Source: CAIJMU01 sp035530275
Lineage (GTDB): Bacteria; Spirochaetota; Spirochaetia; Treponematales; Rectinemataceae
Direction: 5' to 3'
Length of the DNA stretch: 64,000 nucleotides
Assembly: GCA_035530275.1 (NCBI GenBank)
Contig: DATKVC010000015.1
Span: forward strand, 310,001 to 374,000
In this document: in pieces, positions 25,021-34,085 of the stretch
Layout of the letters: every line of letters begins with the position of its first letter
How positions within the stretch are numbered: the first letter of the stretch is position 1
Position numbers and translations under genes: made by a program
Notes under the pieces: model-generated
Told to the model about the DNA's origin: nothing
What the model saw: the letters and a program-made list of their open reading frames with translations, nothing else
Database searches by the model: none

Positions 25021-27002
25021 GCATGGCGGACGATAAACGCGTCGGCGTGTACATCTGCCATTGCGGCGGAAACATTTCCGACTATGTCGATGTCGCGGCC
25101 ATCCGCGACGAGGTGAGCAAGGATCCCGATGTGATCGTCGCCAAGCACGTGATGTTCGCGTGCTCGGACGCGACGCAGAAGGAAATGGAGAAGGACATCA
25201 AGGAACAGGGCCTCACCGCCCTCGTCGTGGCGTCCTGCTCCCCCAAGCTCCATACGCATACCTTCAGGGCCGTGGCGGCGCGCGCCGGCCTCAATCCCTA
25301 TCGCTACGTCCAGGTCAACATTCGCGAGCAGTGCTCCTGGGCTCACTCAGACACGCCGGCGGAGGCGACCCTCAAGGGCTCGGGCCTCGTCAGGGCGGGC
25401 AAGGAGCGGGTTCTCAGGGCTGAGGCCCTCACCCCGATTCGCGTCGAAGCCAAGCAGGCCGTCGCGGTCGTCGGCGCCGGCGTCTCCGGCCTCCGCGCCG
25501 CCGTGGCCCTGGCGGACATGGGCGAAGAGGTATTCCTTCTCGAATCCTCCGACAAGCCGGGCGGAAGGGTGGCTTCGCGCACGAGGCTCTTTCCCGACAA
25601 CTCGAACGGAAGGGAACTCGTCGACCGCATGGTCGCCGAGGTCAAGAAGCGCCCCAACATCAAGCTCTTTACCAATTCCACCGTTCAGAGCGTATCGGGC
25701 AGCATCGGCAATTTCACCCTGAAGGTCGGGGTGAAGGGGGGCGAAAGCCTTCCCCTCGGCGCGGGGGCCATCCTCGTGGCGACAGGCTACGACGACTACA
25801 GGCCCTCCGAGGGCGAGTTCGCCTACAAGAGCGGCGCGAACGTGATGACCCTGCCGGACTTCAACACGATGCTGGAATCGGGCAAGGGCGACATCAAGGT
25901 CGATGGCCGCGTCGTCAAACGCATCGCCTTCATCTATTGCGTGGGCATGCGCCAGGCGAAGGGACCCAATGCCTACTGCTCGAGGATCTGCTGCACCTCG
26001 GCGATCAGCTCGGCCCTGGCCGCGCGGGAGAGGGCCAAGGATCTCGACATTTTCCACCTCTATCGCGACATCAGGACCTATGGAAAGCAGGAGCTTCTCT
26101 ACGAGAAGTCCTCGAAGGCCGGCGACACCTACCTCATGTACAACGAGAAGACACCTCCCCTCGTCGAGCAGCGCGGCAAGTCCGTCCACCTCAGCGTCAA
26201 GGATTCCCTGAGCGCGAAGGCCGAGCTCGAACTGGACGTCGACCTCGTCGTGCTCGTGACCGGCATGGTGCCGCGAAGCGACAGCGAAAAGGTGGCTTCT
26301 ACCTATAAGATACCAATAGGTAGCGACAAGTTCTTCAACGAGATCCATCCCAAGCTCAGGCCCGTCGAAACCGTCATCAACGGCGTCTACCTCGGCGGCT
26401 CCTGCCAGGGGCCGAAGACGGTGGCCGAGTCGGTCAATTCGGCGCTGGCCGCCTCGTCGAAGATCTTCGGCGTGATCGGCAAGGGCACGGTGGAACTCGA
26501 GCCCATCGTCGCGGAAGTAGACTCGGACAAATGTACCTGGTGCGGCAAGTGCCAGTCGGTCTGCGAATACGGCGCCATCACCGAGGCCGAGCATGGGGAC
26601 CGTAAGGTGGCCATCATCAATTCCGCGGCCTGTTCGGGTTGCGGCGCCTGCACCCCCGTCTGCCCCAGCGACGCCATCGACCTCGCCCGCTACACGAATG
26701 TAGAGGTCGAATCGATGATCGATGCCTACTCCAAGGACGCCGGGATCACGCCGATGGACCTTGCCGCGGGCGAGTCCGGCGGCAAGGAAATGACGCAGAT
26801 GAAGGAGTTCCCCATCCGGTGGAAGAGCATTCTCGCCGCGATGAAGGACGAGCCGATGAGCATTCCCGCGATATCAGCGGCGACCGGATTCGACGCGGCC
26901 GATGTCACCTACCAGGTGATGACGATGGTGAAGTATCGGGTTCTCGATCCGAAGGGCGTCGACGAAAATGACGAATACTATTTCTATCAGCGGAAGCGGT
27001 AA
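25017..27002 (+). CDS. HdrA/QmoB-like iron-sulfur flavoprotein
   Basis: This 661-residue HdrA-family subunit starts with the typical VGVYICHCGGNISDY segment, then the CSPKLH block and an FAD motif GAGVSGLRAA (about 152-161). The C-terminal half has the HdrA motif FIYCVGMRQ followed by YCSRICC, and two ferredoxin motifs (CTWCGKCQSVC and CSGCGACTPVCP). The last 80 residues form a small helical domain. In sulfate reducers QmoA and QmoB are paired HdrA-like proteins linked to the membrane by QmoC, and the same order is seen here. The start overlaps the preceding stop (ATGA). An MvhD domain, fused in QmoB, is encoded separately upstream. Confidence 0.88.
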   Translation: MSMADDKRVGVYICHCGGNISDYVDVAAIRDEVSKDPDVIVAKHVMFACSDATQKEMEKDIKEQGLTALVVASCSPKLHTHTFRAVAARAGLNPYRYVQVNIREQCSWAHSDTPAEATLKGSGLVRAGKERVLRAEALTPIRVEAKQAVAVVGAGVSGLRAAVALADMGEEVFLLESSDKPGGRVASRTRLFPDNSNGRELVDRMVAEVKKRPNIKLFTNSTVQSVSGSIGNFTLKVGVKGGESLPLGAGAILVATGYDDYRPSEGEFAYKSGANVMTLPDFNTMLESGKGDIKVDGRVVKRIAFIYCVGMRQAKGPNAYCSRICCTSAISSALAARERAKDLDIFHLYRDIRTYGKQELLYEKSSKAGDTYLMYNEKTPPLVEQRGKSVHLSVKDSLSAKAELELDVDLVVLVTGMVPRSDSEKVASTYKIPIGSDKFFNEIHPKLRPVETVINGVYLGGSCQGPKTVAESVNSALAASSKIFGVIGKGTVELEPIVAEVDSDKCTWCGKCQSVCEYGAITEAEHGDRKVAIINSAACSGCGACTPVCPSDAIDLARYTNVEVESMIDAYSKDAGITPMDLAAGESGGKEMTQMKEFPIRWKSILAAMKDEPMSIPAISAATGFDAADVTYQVMTMVKYRVLDPKGVDENDEYYFYQRKR

Positions 27003-27006
27003 GCAT

Positions 27007-28122
27007 ATGGCAGTATTGGACCCTAATTTTAAGCGAACGATGCGCCGCTACGGCGCCACGGATTTTACGGCCTGCTACAACTGCGGCACCTGCACGGCGG
27101 TCTGCAATCTCTCGGAGAAGGGCTCCGAGTTCCCAAGGAAGCTCCTGCGCTACGGCATCCTCGGTTTGAAGGACGAGGCCCTCGCCGATCCCGCCATCTG
27201 GCTCTGTTACGCCTGCGGCGAATGCACCGAGACCTGCCCCCGCGGCGCCGACCCGAAGAATTACATGGCCGCCCTCCGCCGCTACGCGGTGGCGCGCATG
27301 GAGCCGACGGGGATCACCAGGCTCCTCTTCACGAGCAACCCCTTCTCGATCGTCTTCACGGCCCTCCTAGCCGTCGTGTTCGCCTTCTTCATGCTGACGA
27401 TCAAGCCGGATCACATCGTTTCCCGGTGGATCTTCGACTGGATGCCGGAGGAAATAATCCACAACCTCGGCATGGGCCTCTTCATCTTCCTCGGCCTCTC
27501 CATGGTCGTCGGAGGAGTGACGATGCTCCTGCGCCTCTTCAAAGGCAAGAAGATGCCCGAAAAGCCCCTCGCGGCCCTCTGGAACGCGGCGGTAAAGACG
27601 GTCGTGGAGCTCATCAGCATGAAGCGCTTCCGGGACTGCGACGCCGACGAGAACTCCCACTGGAAGGGGAAACCCGAGATCCTCAAGCCCTGGTTCGTCC
27701 ACCTCACCATCATGTGGGGCTTCATCGGCCTCCTCGCGGCGACGGCTTTGGACTTTATCCTCAAGGACCCGGGCACGACGGTTTGGTTGCCGACCCGCAT
27801 CCTCGGGACAGCCGCCGGCATCGCGATGGTCTACGGGGCGACGGTTTCCTTCATCTACCGCATCGGCAAGGTGACCATGTCCTACCGCGACAGCCGGCTG
27901 GCCGACTGGCTCTTCCTGGGCGCACTGTGGCTCGCCGGCGTCACCGGCTTCTGGATGGAGATCGCCGTCACGGGCGACTACGCGAACGGACTGAACCGCC
28001 TGATCTTCATGATCCACACGGTCGTTTCGATGGAATTGGTCCTTCTTTTCGCCTTCTCGAAGTTCGCCCACGCGATCTACAGGCCCATAGCCCTGTTCGT
28101 GCACTTCTTAGGGAGGAAATGA
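27007..28122 (+). CDS. QmoC-like membrane subunit (HdrC + cytochrome b-type domain)
   Basis: This 371-residue protein has two [4Fe-4S] motifs of the HdrC type at C23/26/29/33 and C67/70/73/77, followed by about six membrane helices (roughly from residue 105) with histidines suited to haem b or quinone binding. The same layout is found in QmoC and HdrE-like quinone oxidoreductases. It should connect the two HdrA flavoproteins to the membrane quinone pool. It lies 4 nt downstream of the QmoB-like gene. I chose ATG 27007 over the in-frame ATG at 26968, which overlaps the preceding gene by 35 nt. Confidence 0.87.
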   Translation: MAVLDPNFKRTMRRYGATDFTACYNCGTCTAVCNLSEKGSEFPRKLLRYGILGLKDEALADPAIWLCYACGECTETCPRGADPKNYMAALRRYAVARMEPTGITRLLFTSNPFSIVFTALLAVVFAFFMLTIKPDHIVSRWIFDWMPEEIIHNLGMGLFIFLGLSMVVGGVTMLLRLFKGKKMPEKPLAALWNAAVKTVVELISMKRFRDCDADENSHWKGKPEILKPWFVHLTIMWGFIGLLAATALDFILKDPGTTVWLPTRILGTAAGIAMVYGATVSFIYRIGKVTMSYRDSRLADWLFLGALWLAGVTGFWMEIAVTGDYANGLNRLIFMIHTVVSMELVLLFAFSKFAHAIYRPIALFVHFLGRK

Positions 28123-28487
28123 TGCAGATGCACGCCGGCGTAGGAGTCAGACAACACGATGGCAGCCTGGGAATGGTTCCCGCCGGCGCATCATTCTTCG
28201 CCTTCGAGGACGCGAAGGGCATGGACAGGGCGGTGCGTACCCTCTCGCTCATGGCCAACGGCATGCGGCTCGAAATTCTCTACATGCTCATCGAGGGTGA
28301 CAGGAGCGTCAGCGAGCTGGTTACCGGCTCGGGGGGCTCCTTTTCGGCCGTCTCGCAGCAGCTCAAGCTCCTGACCCTCGGCGGCCTCCTCGATCGGCGG
28401 CGGGACGGTCGTAATATCTATTATAAATTGAAGGATGCCGGCGTCTCGGCGATCCTGAAGCTCGTCGAGGGCCTGGGCGAGGAATAG
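28122..28487 (+). CDS. ArsR-family transcriptional regulator without cysteines
   Basis: This 121-residue winged-helix protein has the ArsR layout: helix LSLMANGMRLEILYMLIEG, recognition region SVSELV then SFSAVSQQLKLL, and the wing RRRDGRNIYYKL. It has no cysteine, so it cannot sense persulfide or metal through a CxC or two-Cys site as SqrR, BigR or ArsR do. An N-terminal His pair (MHAGVGVRQH) might bind a ligand. GGGAGG precedes the start; ATG 28119 overlaps the QmoC stop and is too close to that site, so 28122 is preferred. As the last gene of the Hdr operon it probably regulates it. Confidence 0.78.
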   Translation: MQMHAGVGVRQHDGSLGMVPAGASFFAFEDAKGMDRAVRTLSLMANGMRLEILYMLIEGDRSVSELVTGSGGSFSAVSQQLKLLTLGGLLDRRRDGRNIYYKLKDAGVSAILKLVEGLGEE

Positions 28488-28571
28488 CGGCCGATCGCCG
28501 CGACCGCGGTCGACCTTGCCCTTCCCTCCGAGGGATGCGATCCTGTGATCGCTTGGCCTGAAGGAGGGGAG

Positions 28572-29429
28572 ATGCCGCATTCTTTCGAAAAACCGGCCTT
28601 CACGGCAGCCTTGAGGGAGGCCGCGTCGGAGGGCAGCCTTTCCTGGGAGGCCGAGCAAAGACTCGGCCGAAGCCTTTCACTCCCTCCCCGCGACCTCGAG
28701 GGGGCCGCCCTCGAGGCTGGCCTCAAGCTCGAACGCTACGCCCGCAACTACCGCACGATAGACGTCGAGGGCCAGCTTCGCCTTCATCGCTCGCGGGTCC
28801 TCGTCGCCGGCTGCGGCGGCCTCGGCGGCTACCTTGTCGAGGAACTTGCCCGCCTCGGCGTGGGAAACCTCGTCGTGGTCGACCCCGACACCTTCGAGGC
28901 CTCCAACCTCAACCGCCAGCTTCTCTCGTCGCTGACCGAACTCGGAAAGCCCAAGGTCGAAGCCGCGCGAGCCAGGGTAAGGGCCATAAACCCCGCCGTC
29001 CTCGTGGAAGCCGAGGTCCTGCGTCTCGACGCGACGAATGCCGAGGCCCTCCTCGCCGGCGCTACCAGCGCCGAGGGCGTCGACTGCGCCGCCGACGCCC
29101 TCGACTCGATTCCCGACCGCCTCATGCTCGAAATAGCCTGCGCCGCCACCAAGGTCCCCTTGGTCCACGCCGCCATAGCCGGACCCTACGTCCAGGCCAC
29201 GACCATCCTCCCCGGCACGGGGAGCCTCGCTCGGCTCTTCGGCAAGGACAGCCCGCCCAAGGGCATCGAAACCGAACTTGGCAACCCCGCCTATACCCCC
29301 GCCATCGCCGCCTCGATCGAGGTGTCGGAAATCGTCCGCATCCTTCTCGGAAAACCGCCCGCCTTGGCGGGCATCCTCTTCCACCTCGATCTCGAGCGGA
29401 TGGAATCCGTCCGCCTCCCTCTCGGCTGA
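28572..29429 (+). CDS. ThiF/MoeB/HesA-family E1-like adenylyltransferase
   Basis: This 285-residue protein adenylates the C terminus of a ubiquitin-like sulfur carrier such as ThiS or MoaD. The nucleotide-binding GCGGLGG motif follows an unusual N-terminal extension of about 80 residues. The VVDPDTFEASNLNRQ block (the key Asp, Arg and Asn) and the later DCAADALDS segment are present. No CxxC zinc pairs are visible in the C-terminal half, in contrast to MoeB. The ribosome-binding site GGAGGGG lies before ATG 28572. Its carrier partner is not in the window. It follows the Hdr operon by 84 nt and could belong to the same sulfur theme. Confidence 0.82.
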   Translation: MPHSFEKPAFTAALREAASEGSLSWEAEQRLGRSLSLPPRDLEGAALEAGLKLERYARNYRTIDVEGQLRLHRSRVLVAGCGGLGGYLVEELARLGVGNLVVVDPDTFEASNLNRQLLSSLTELGKPKVEAARARVRAINPAVLVEAEVLRLDATNAEALLAGATSAEGVDCAADALDSIPDRLMLEIACAATKVPLVHAAIAGPYVQATTILPGTGSLARLFGKDSPPKGIETELGNPAYTPAIAASIEVSEIVRILLGKPPALAGILFHLDLERMESVRLPLG

Positions 29430-29438
29430 CCCTCCTAG

Positions 29439-30566
29439 TTATGTCTTCCAGTCGAAGCCGATGTCGATCCTGAAGATCACGATGAACCAGGCCACGATGT
29501 TCGCGACGATGAGGACGGGAGAGTAGATGAAGTAATACAGGATGAAATCGAGGGGATTGAAACGAACCTTGAAACGCTGAGCCAGGGCGAAATAGAGAAG
29601 TTCCGATAGAAGGAGGCCGCCCAGGGTCGGCAGGAGCCCGTCGAAGATGAATACGTTGAAATGGGAAACCCAATACAGGATGTTCGCCGAAAAGGAGAAG
29701 TTGCCGAGCACCAGGTAGATCAGGGGGAGGACGTTGCCGAGCCGCACGTCCCTGAGGCCGAGGAAGACGGCGGTGAGGACGAGGGTGGGCATGAACATCA
29801 TGATCGCCGAGAGGAAGAAGCGGGGCGAGCCGAAGGCGTGCTGGATGATCTTGAAGAAGTGATCGTTGAACCAGACGATGTTGTTGACCGCCCAGCGTTT
29901 GCGCTGATTCATCCATTCGCCGAAGGTTTCGGGGCCGTCGGAGACGATGAGGTGCTTCGAGTCGAAGGCGAAGCGCGCGTGGGCGTGGAAGGCGCGTGCC
30001 CCGAGGTCCAGGTCCTCGCAGACGACGCGGCGGAAGCCCCCGAGTTCCTCGAAGAGCTTGCGCCTGATACCGAGGGCCATGCCGACCACCGCGGGGGAAT
30101 GGTGGCCGATCTTGCTGAAGATGGTCTGCATCAAATCGATCGCGAGGAATTCCATCCGCATCATCCGCGGGTAGATGCCCTTGCCCACGATGTCGATGGG
30201 AAAATTGGCGATGTCGGCCTTTTTCATCGAGTCGATGAAGGCGCCGATGAAGGTCGGGTCGTCGGGAAGCACGATGTCGTTGTCGATGAAGAGGAAAATG
30301 TCCTCTTCGAGGCCCTGGACGGCCTTCATCAGGCTCGCCGTCTTGCCGAGGCGTTCGTCGTTGCGCAGCAGCCTAATCCGCCCCTCCCAGGGGGCGAGGG
30401 CGGCGTCGATCTCGTCGTTGCGGAATCCGTCGACGATGACGTTCACCGAACAGGTCGGGCAACCGCAGGCCAAGACCTTGCCGATGATGTCGCCGACCCG
30501 CTTGGGTTGGTTGTAGACGGGGACGATGACCGCGACGCTTGAACCTTGCTCTTCCATAAGCTGCAT
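29439..30566 (-). CDS. Membrane glycosyltransferase family 2
   Basis: This 375-residue protein has a GT-A domain (about 8-235) with the nucleotide-sugar motif DND at 95-97, the ED pair at 184-185 and QRKRW at 221-225, which mark processive or polyprenyl-linked family-2 transferases. Four or five membrane helices follow (about 240-370). It probably transfers or polymerises a sugar at the inner membrane face. No polysaccharide operon surrounds it, so the product is unknown. Start options are ATG 30566 and ATG 30557; neither has a strong ribosome-binding site. Confidence 0.83.
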   Translation of the reverse strand: MQLMEEQGSSVAVIVPVYNQPKRVGDIIGKVLACGCPTCSVNVIVDGFRNDEIDAALAPWEGRIRLLRNDERLGKTASLMKAVQGLEEDIFLFIDNDIVLPDDPTFIGAFIDSMKKADIANFPIDIVGKGIYPRMMRMEFLAIDLMQTIFSKIGHHSPAVVGMALGIRRKLFEELGGFRRVVCEDLDLGARAFHAHARFAFDSKHLIVSDGPETFGEWMNQRKRWAVNNIVWFNDHFFKIIQHAFGSPRFFLSAIMMFMPTLVLTAVFLGLRDVRLGNVLPLIYLVLGNFSFSANILYWVSHFNVFIFDGLLPTLGGLLLSELLYFALAQRFKVRFNPLDFILYYFIYSPVLIVANIVAWFIVIFRIDIGFDWKT

Positions 30567-30599
30567 AACTTACCAAGGGGCCCGAGGCAGGGGCAACCG

Positions 30600-32699
30600 T
30601 CAATTCCCCAGATCGAGGCCGCCGACGTAGGTATCGAGGGCGTTTTGGGCGTCGGCCACGGATTTTCGGGCCGTCTGGCTCGACGCGGAATTGGCGTCGA
30701 GGGCCTTTTCCGAGTCCATGAGGCGCTTGAGGTAGTCCTGCCCCTGGCTCGAATCCCTGCCGACGGCATCGAGGTTTTGCCTGATTCTCCCTTGCGTCGT
30801 GATCAAGTCGTTCCGTTGCGTGGCGAGGTCGGCGAGGCCCTTTTTCGCGGCGTCGAGGCGCGAGGCGAGGTCGGCAGCCTTCTTCATCGCGTCCCTAAGC
30901 GGTTGCGAAAGCTCCGTCGAAGAGGAGTAGGCGAGGTAGGTCGCCGTGCCGAGCCCCATGACGACCACGCGTTCGCTGGAGGGCAGGCGCTCCTGGACCT
31001 TGAGTGTGGCCGAGGCCGAGGCGGGGAGGGCGAGGGCGAAGCGATAGAGGCTGTCCGTCTTCTCCTCGAAGGATTTCGGCGCGAGGAGTTCCGACCCCGC
31101 CATGATGGGATGCTCGATAACCAGCTTTCGCGGCGTCGAGGATGCGTTCCTGAACTCGTAGTCGCGGGTATAGGTCACCCGTCGCGTGAAGGTGAGGACG
31201 CCTTGGGAAAGCTTGACGCCCGTCGTCTCCCGCGCGCTCGTCCGACTGTCGCTGCCGACGACCGAGAGATCCTGGCCGTAGACGATGAGGCGCTTGTCCT
31301 TTTCCGGAAGGAATTCGAGGAGGGCGTCTCCGGCGTAGCTCCCTCCGTCGAAGACGGTGATGGGACCTGCCGGCAGCTTCATGCCGAGGCTGTTGGTCAG
31401 GCGGACGCCAAGCATCGGATTGGGCTCGCCCGAATCGGCGGTGTAGATCGAGACCTTTTCGGCGACTATCGGTCCCGAGATCAGGGGGAACATGGCCGAT
31501 TGTCCCCGATCGAGGCTGACGGGCGCGGCGAGGGTGAATTGGAACTGGTCGCCTGCGGGCCTCGCATCGGTCGCGACGGGAGCGCTTCCTGAGAAATCGA
31601 AGGCCGATCGGGGAGGCTCGGCCCCGCTCGACGCCATCATTTCGGCCCGCTTGGCCGAGGGGGCCGGCGCGGGTGGGGGAGCCATGGCGGGGGCAGCGGA
31701 CTTCGCCAGAGCCTCGGCGAAAAGTGTGCCTCCCATGCCGGAATCGTAGGTTCTCGCCTCGGCCGTGCCCGCGATGGCCAGGGGCAGGGTCGGCCTTTCA
31801 AGCATAAGGGGAGCGTAGAGCCTCTGTATGAATGAAATCGGCCTTCCGCTGACGAGGGAGAGGCTTACGTCCTTCCAGTCCATGCCGCTGGGATTGTCGA
31901 CGATGGCCCAACCCTGGAACCAGGGCCTAGCTCCGGAGAGGTCGAGGCGATAACTGGCCTTCCAGACCGGGGCGGCGATGATGTAGCCGAGGGCGACCTC
32001 GCGGCTGCCGCTACCCGGCAGATGGACGTCTATGCTGCGCCGGTCGGCCACGCGGGCGCCGAGGATGAGGGCCAGGGCGCGGTTGAAATCGGCCATGATC
32101 GCGGGGTCGGTAAAGCGGAACGAAACGATGCCGTCGAGGGGAAGGGCGCGCACTCCCTTGTCGGTGAGGAGGACGAGGGTCTTTCGCGGGACGCTCCCCT
32201 GGCCTGCGCTTCCCGATCCGACGTTGCCCTGGCGGTCCGTCGAATCCGCGCCGGGCCTGTCCTCAACGGAAAGGATACGCCCGACGATGGCGTCGGGAGC
32301 CTCCACCGCCAGCTCGGCCCCCTTCATTTTTCGGAGAATGTCGGCGACCGTCGGTGAGCCGGACAGATCGATGTCGAGATCGCGGAGGGCCTCGTCGAGG
32401 GACTCGAGGGAGGGGTAGGTGACCGAGGGGGAGGCCCCTCCGTTGGGGGCGAGGTCCTTCGACCCGGCGTAATCGCGAACCACGAGGGACTTGAGAACGT
32501 CGTCGATTTCGGACGTGGAGAAGGGAAGGCTGAGGCTGGCGTCGCCCGATACCAGCCCCCGGTGCTCGAAATAGCCGACGCCCGAGGAAAAGAGGGCCAC
32601 CGAGCGTATCGGGAGCTCCTGGGCGGCCAGGAGGCTCGGGACTAGGGCCAGGGCCGCGCAGAGGCATATAAGGAAGGTTCGAGGCGGTTTCGCATGCAT
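30600..32699 (-). CDS. Secreted DUF4139 domain protein
   Basis: This 699-residue protein has a signal peptide (residues 1-25, ending ...PSLLA-AQE) and a large DUF4139-type beta domain. Typical features are the N-terminal VALFSSGVGYFEHRG, the central YIIAAPVWKASYRLDL and the WATIVDNPSG-like stretch WAIVDNPSGMDWKDVSLSL. The C-terminal 110 residues are a coiled coil. A Pro/Ala-rich linker lies about 380-410. AGGAGG precedes ATG 32699. The family is widespread in Gram-negative bacteria and its function is unknown. No partner gene is apparent. Confidence 0.8.
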   Translation of the reverse strand: MHAKPPRTFLICLCAALALVPSLLAAQELPIRSVALFSSGVGYFEHRGLVSGDASLSLPFSTSEIDDVLKSLVVRDYAGSKDLAPNGGASPSVTYPSLESLDEALRDLDIDLSGSPTVADILRKMKGAELAVEAPDAIVGRILSVEDRPGADSTDRQGNVGSGSAGQGSVPRKTLVLLTDKGVRALPLDGIVSFRFTDPAIMADFNRALALILGARVADRRSIDVHLPGSGSREVALGYIIAAPVWKASYRLDLSGARPWFQGWAIVDNPSGMDWKDVSLSLVSGRPISFIQRLYAPLMLERPTLPLAIAGTAEARTYDSGMGGTLFAEALAKSAAPAMAPPPAPAPSAKRAEMMASSGAEPPRSAFDFSGSAPVATDARPAGDQFQFTLAAPVSLDRGQSAMFPLISGPIVAEKVSIYTADSGEPNPMLGVRLTNSLGMKLPAGPITVFDGGSYAGDALLEFLPEKDKRLIVYGQDLSVVGSDSRTSARETTGVKLSQGVLTFTRRVTYTRDYEFRNASSTPRKLVIEHPIMAGSELLAPKSFEEKTDSLYRFALALPASASATLKVQERLPSSERVVVMGLGTATYLAYSSSTELSQPLRDAMKKAADLASRLDAAKKGLADLATQRNDLITTQGRIRQNLDAVGRDSSQGQDYLKRLMDSEKALDANSASSQTARKSVADAQNALDTYVGGLDLGN

Positions 32700-32850
32700 G
32701 GCAGCCTCCTGGGCTCTCGGGTGAGGGGTGACGCCGGCGGCGAAGTCTGGCGGAAGGTTGAAGCCCGCGCAGTGCGAGAGCTGCGCGGTGACTTCGGCTT
32801 CCAGGCCAGTATAGCGCAGGCGGGGCCTGGGAACTCCTGCGAAACTTGGC

Positions 32851-32879
32851 TTGACAGGCCGATTAAGGCAATATATGAT
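32851..32879 (+). promoter_or_regulatory. Strong promoter of the BASS/ACR3-like transporter gene
   Basis: TTGACA (32851-32856) and TATGAT (32874-32879) are separated by exactly 17 nt. The predicted leader is about 58 nt. It contains repeated ATATAT motifs overlapping the -10 region and a small hairpin TTCGGC/GCCGAA (32911-32927) followed by TTTT, before the GAGGAGG ribosome-binding site. Confidence 0.7.
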
Positions 32880-32943
32880 TTTCAATATATTAACGTTTCA
32901 GTATCCCTATTTCGGCGGAAAGCCGAATTTTCGAGGAGGCATC

Positions 32944-34071
32944 ATGAACCCGAAACTGGTCAAATCGGTGGGCTTCGTCAGCAAGCATCTCACCCCCCTC
33001 ATCTTCGCCGTCATGCTGCTCGGCCTGGCGAACAGCTATTTCCTCGGCGGCATCGCCTTCAACATCATCATCTGCGCGGCGGCATCCTTCCTGATGATCT
33101 ATCCGATGTTCATAAACCTCCGCATCGAGGACGTGGCGGAAGTCAGGCGCTACGGCGGCGCGGTCGCGACGAGCGTCGTCCTCAACTTCATCGTTTCCCC
33201 GGCCATCGCCTGGAGCCTCGGCAGGCTCTTCTTCGCCGATCAGCCGGCCATGGCTCTCGGCCTCCTCCTCATCTCCCTCCTGCCCACGAGCGGCATGACC
33301 GCCACCTGGACCGAACTCGCCAAGGGCGACCTCAAGGCGGCCCTCTCGATCATCGCGGTCAGCCTCATCCTCATCGTCGTCGGCCTCCCGATAGCCCTGC
33401 CCCTCCTCGCCGGCAACGCCCTTTCGGCGACCCCCCTCTTCATCTTCCAGCGCATCGTCCTCGTCATCATCCTGCCCCTCATCCTCGGGGACCTGACGCG
33501 GCGCTCGATCGTCGAGAAAAAAGGTCAGCAGTATTACAAAGCGGCCAAGCCCGTCTTTTCGGGTCTGAGCTCGACGGGTCTCCTCGTCGTCCTCTTCCTC
33601 ATCATGTCGCTCAACACCAATCGCCTCCTGGTGTCGAACCCCGCCCTCGTCCTCCGGGGCATAGGGCCCCTCCTCATCTACTATTTCGCCATGTTCGGCC
33701 TGAGCAGCCTGGCCGCCCGCATGTTCTCCTATCCCGTCGGCGTCGCCGTGACCTACGGCACCTCGGTGCGCTATCTCGCCCTCGCCCTGGGCATCGCCAT
33801 CCCCCTCCTCGGCAACAGCGCGGATTCGGGCCTCGTGGTATTCATCGTGGCCCTCTCCTTCTTCGTGCAGGTGCCCTTCTCCTCCCTCTACGCCCGCTGG
33901 ATTACGAGTACTGGCAGGGCCAAGGCCCACCTCGCGAGCATCGCGGCGGCCGCGAAGGCGCCGGGAGCCGGGGGCCCGGGCGGCGGCGCAGCCGGCGGCG
34001 CGGACGCCATCGGCTCAGGCGCTGTGGGAACTCCGGCCCCCGCCGTCGCTCCCGCCAAGAGCGCGCGATAA
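32944..34071 (+). CDS. BASS/ACR3-superfamily transporter
   Basis: This 375-residue polytopic protein has about ten membrane helices and the fold signature of the bile-acid/arsenite (ACR3) superfamily. Around residue 112-128 it reads LPTSGMTATWTELAKGD, which aligns with the ACR3 motif that carries the essential cysteine in helix 4; here that cysteine is replaced. Arsenite export is therefore doubtful, and another anion or organic acid is more likely. The C-terminal 50 residues are Ala/Gly/Pro-rich and cytoplasmic. A DUF1847 gene follows 14 nt later and is probably co-transcribed. The start is preceded by AGGAGG. Confidence 0.8.
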   Translation: MNPKLVKSVGFVSKHLTPLIFAVMLLGLANSYFLGGIAFNIIICAAASFLMIYPMFINLRIEDVAEVRRYGGAVATSVVLNFIVSPAIAWSLGRLFFADQPAMALGLLLISLLPTSGMTATWTELAKGDLKAALSIIAVSLILIVVGLPIALPLLAGNALSATPLFIFQRIVLVIILPLILGDLTRRSIVEKKGQQYYKAAKPVFSGLSSTGLLVVLFLIMSLNTNRLLVSNPALVLRGIGPLLIYYFAMFGLSSLAARMFSYPVGVAVTYGTSVRYLALALGIAIPLLGNSADSGLVVFIVALSFFVQVPFSSLYARWITSTGRAKAHLASIAAAAKAPGAGGPGGGAAGGADAIGSGAVGTPAPAVAPAKSAR

Positions 34072-34085
34072 AAGACCTAATTGTC

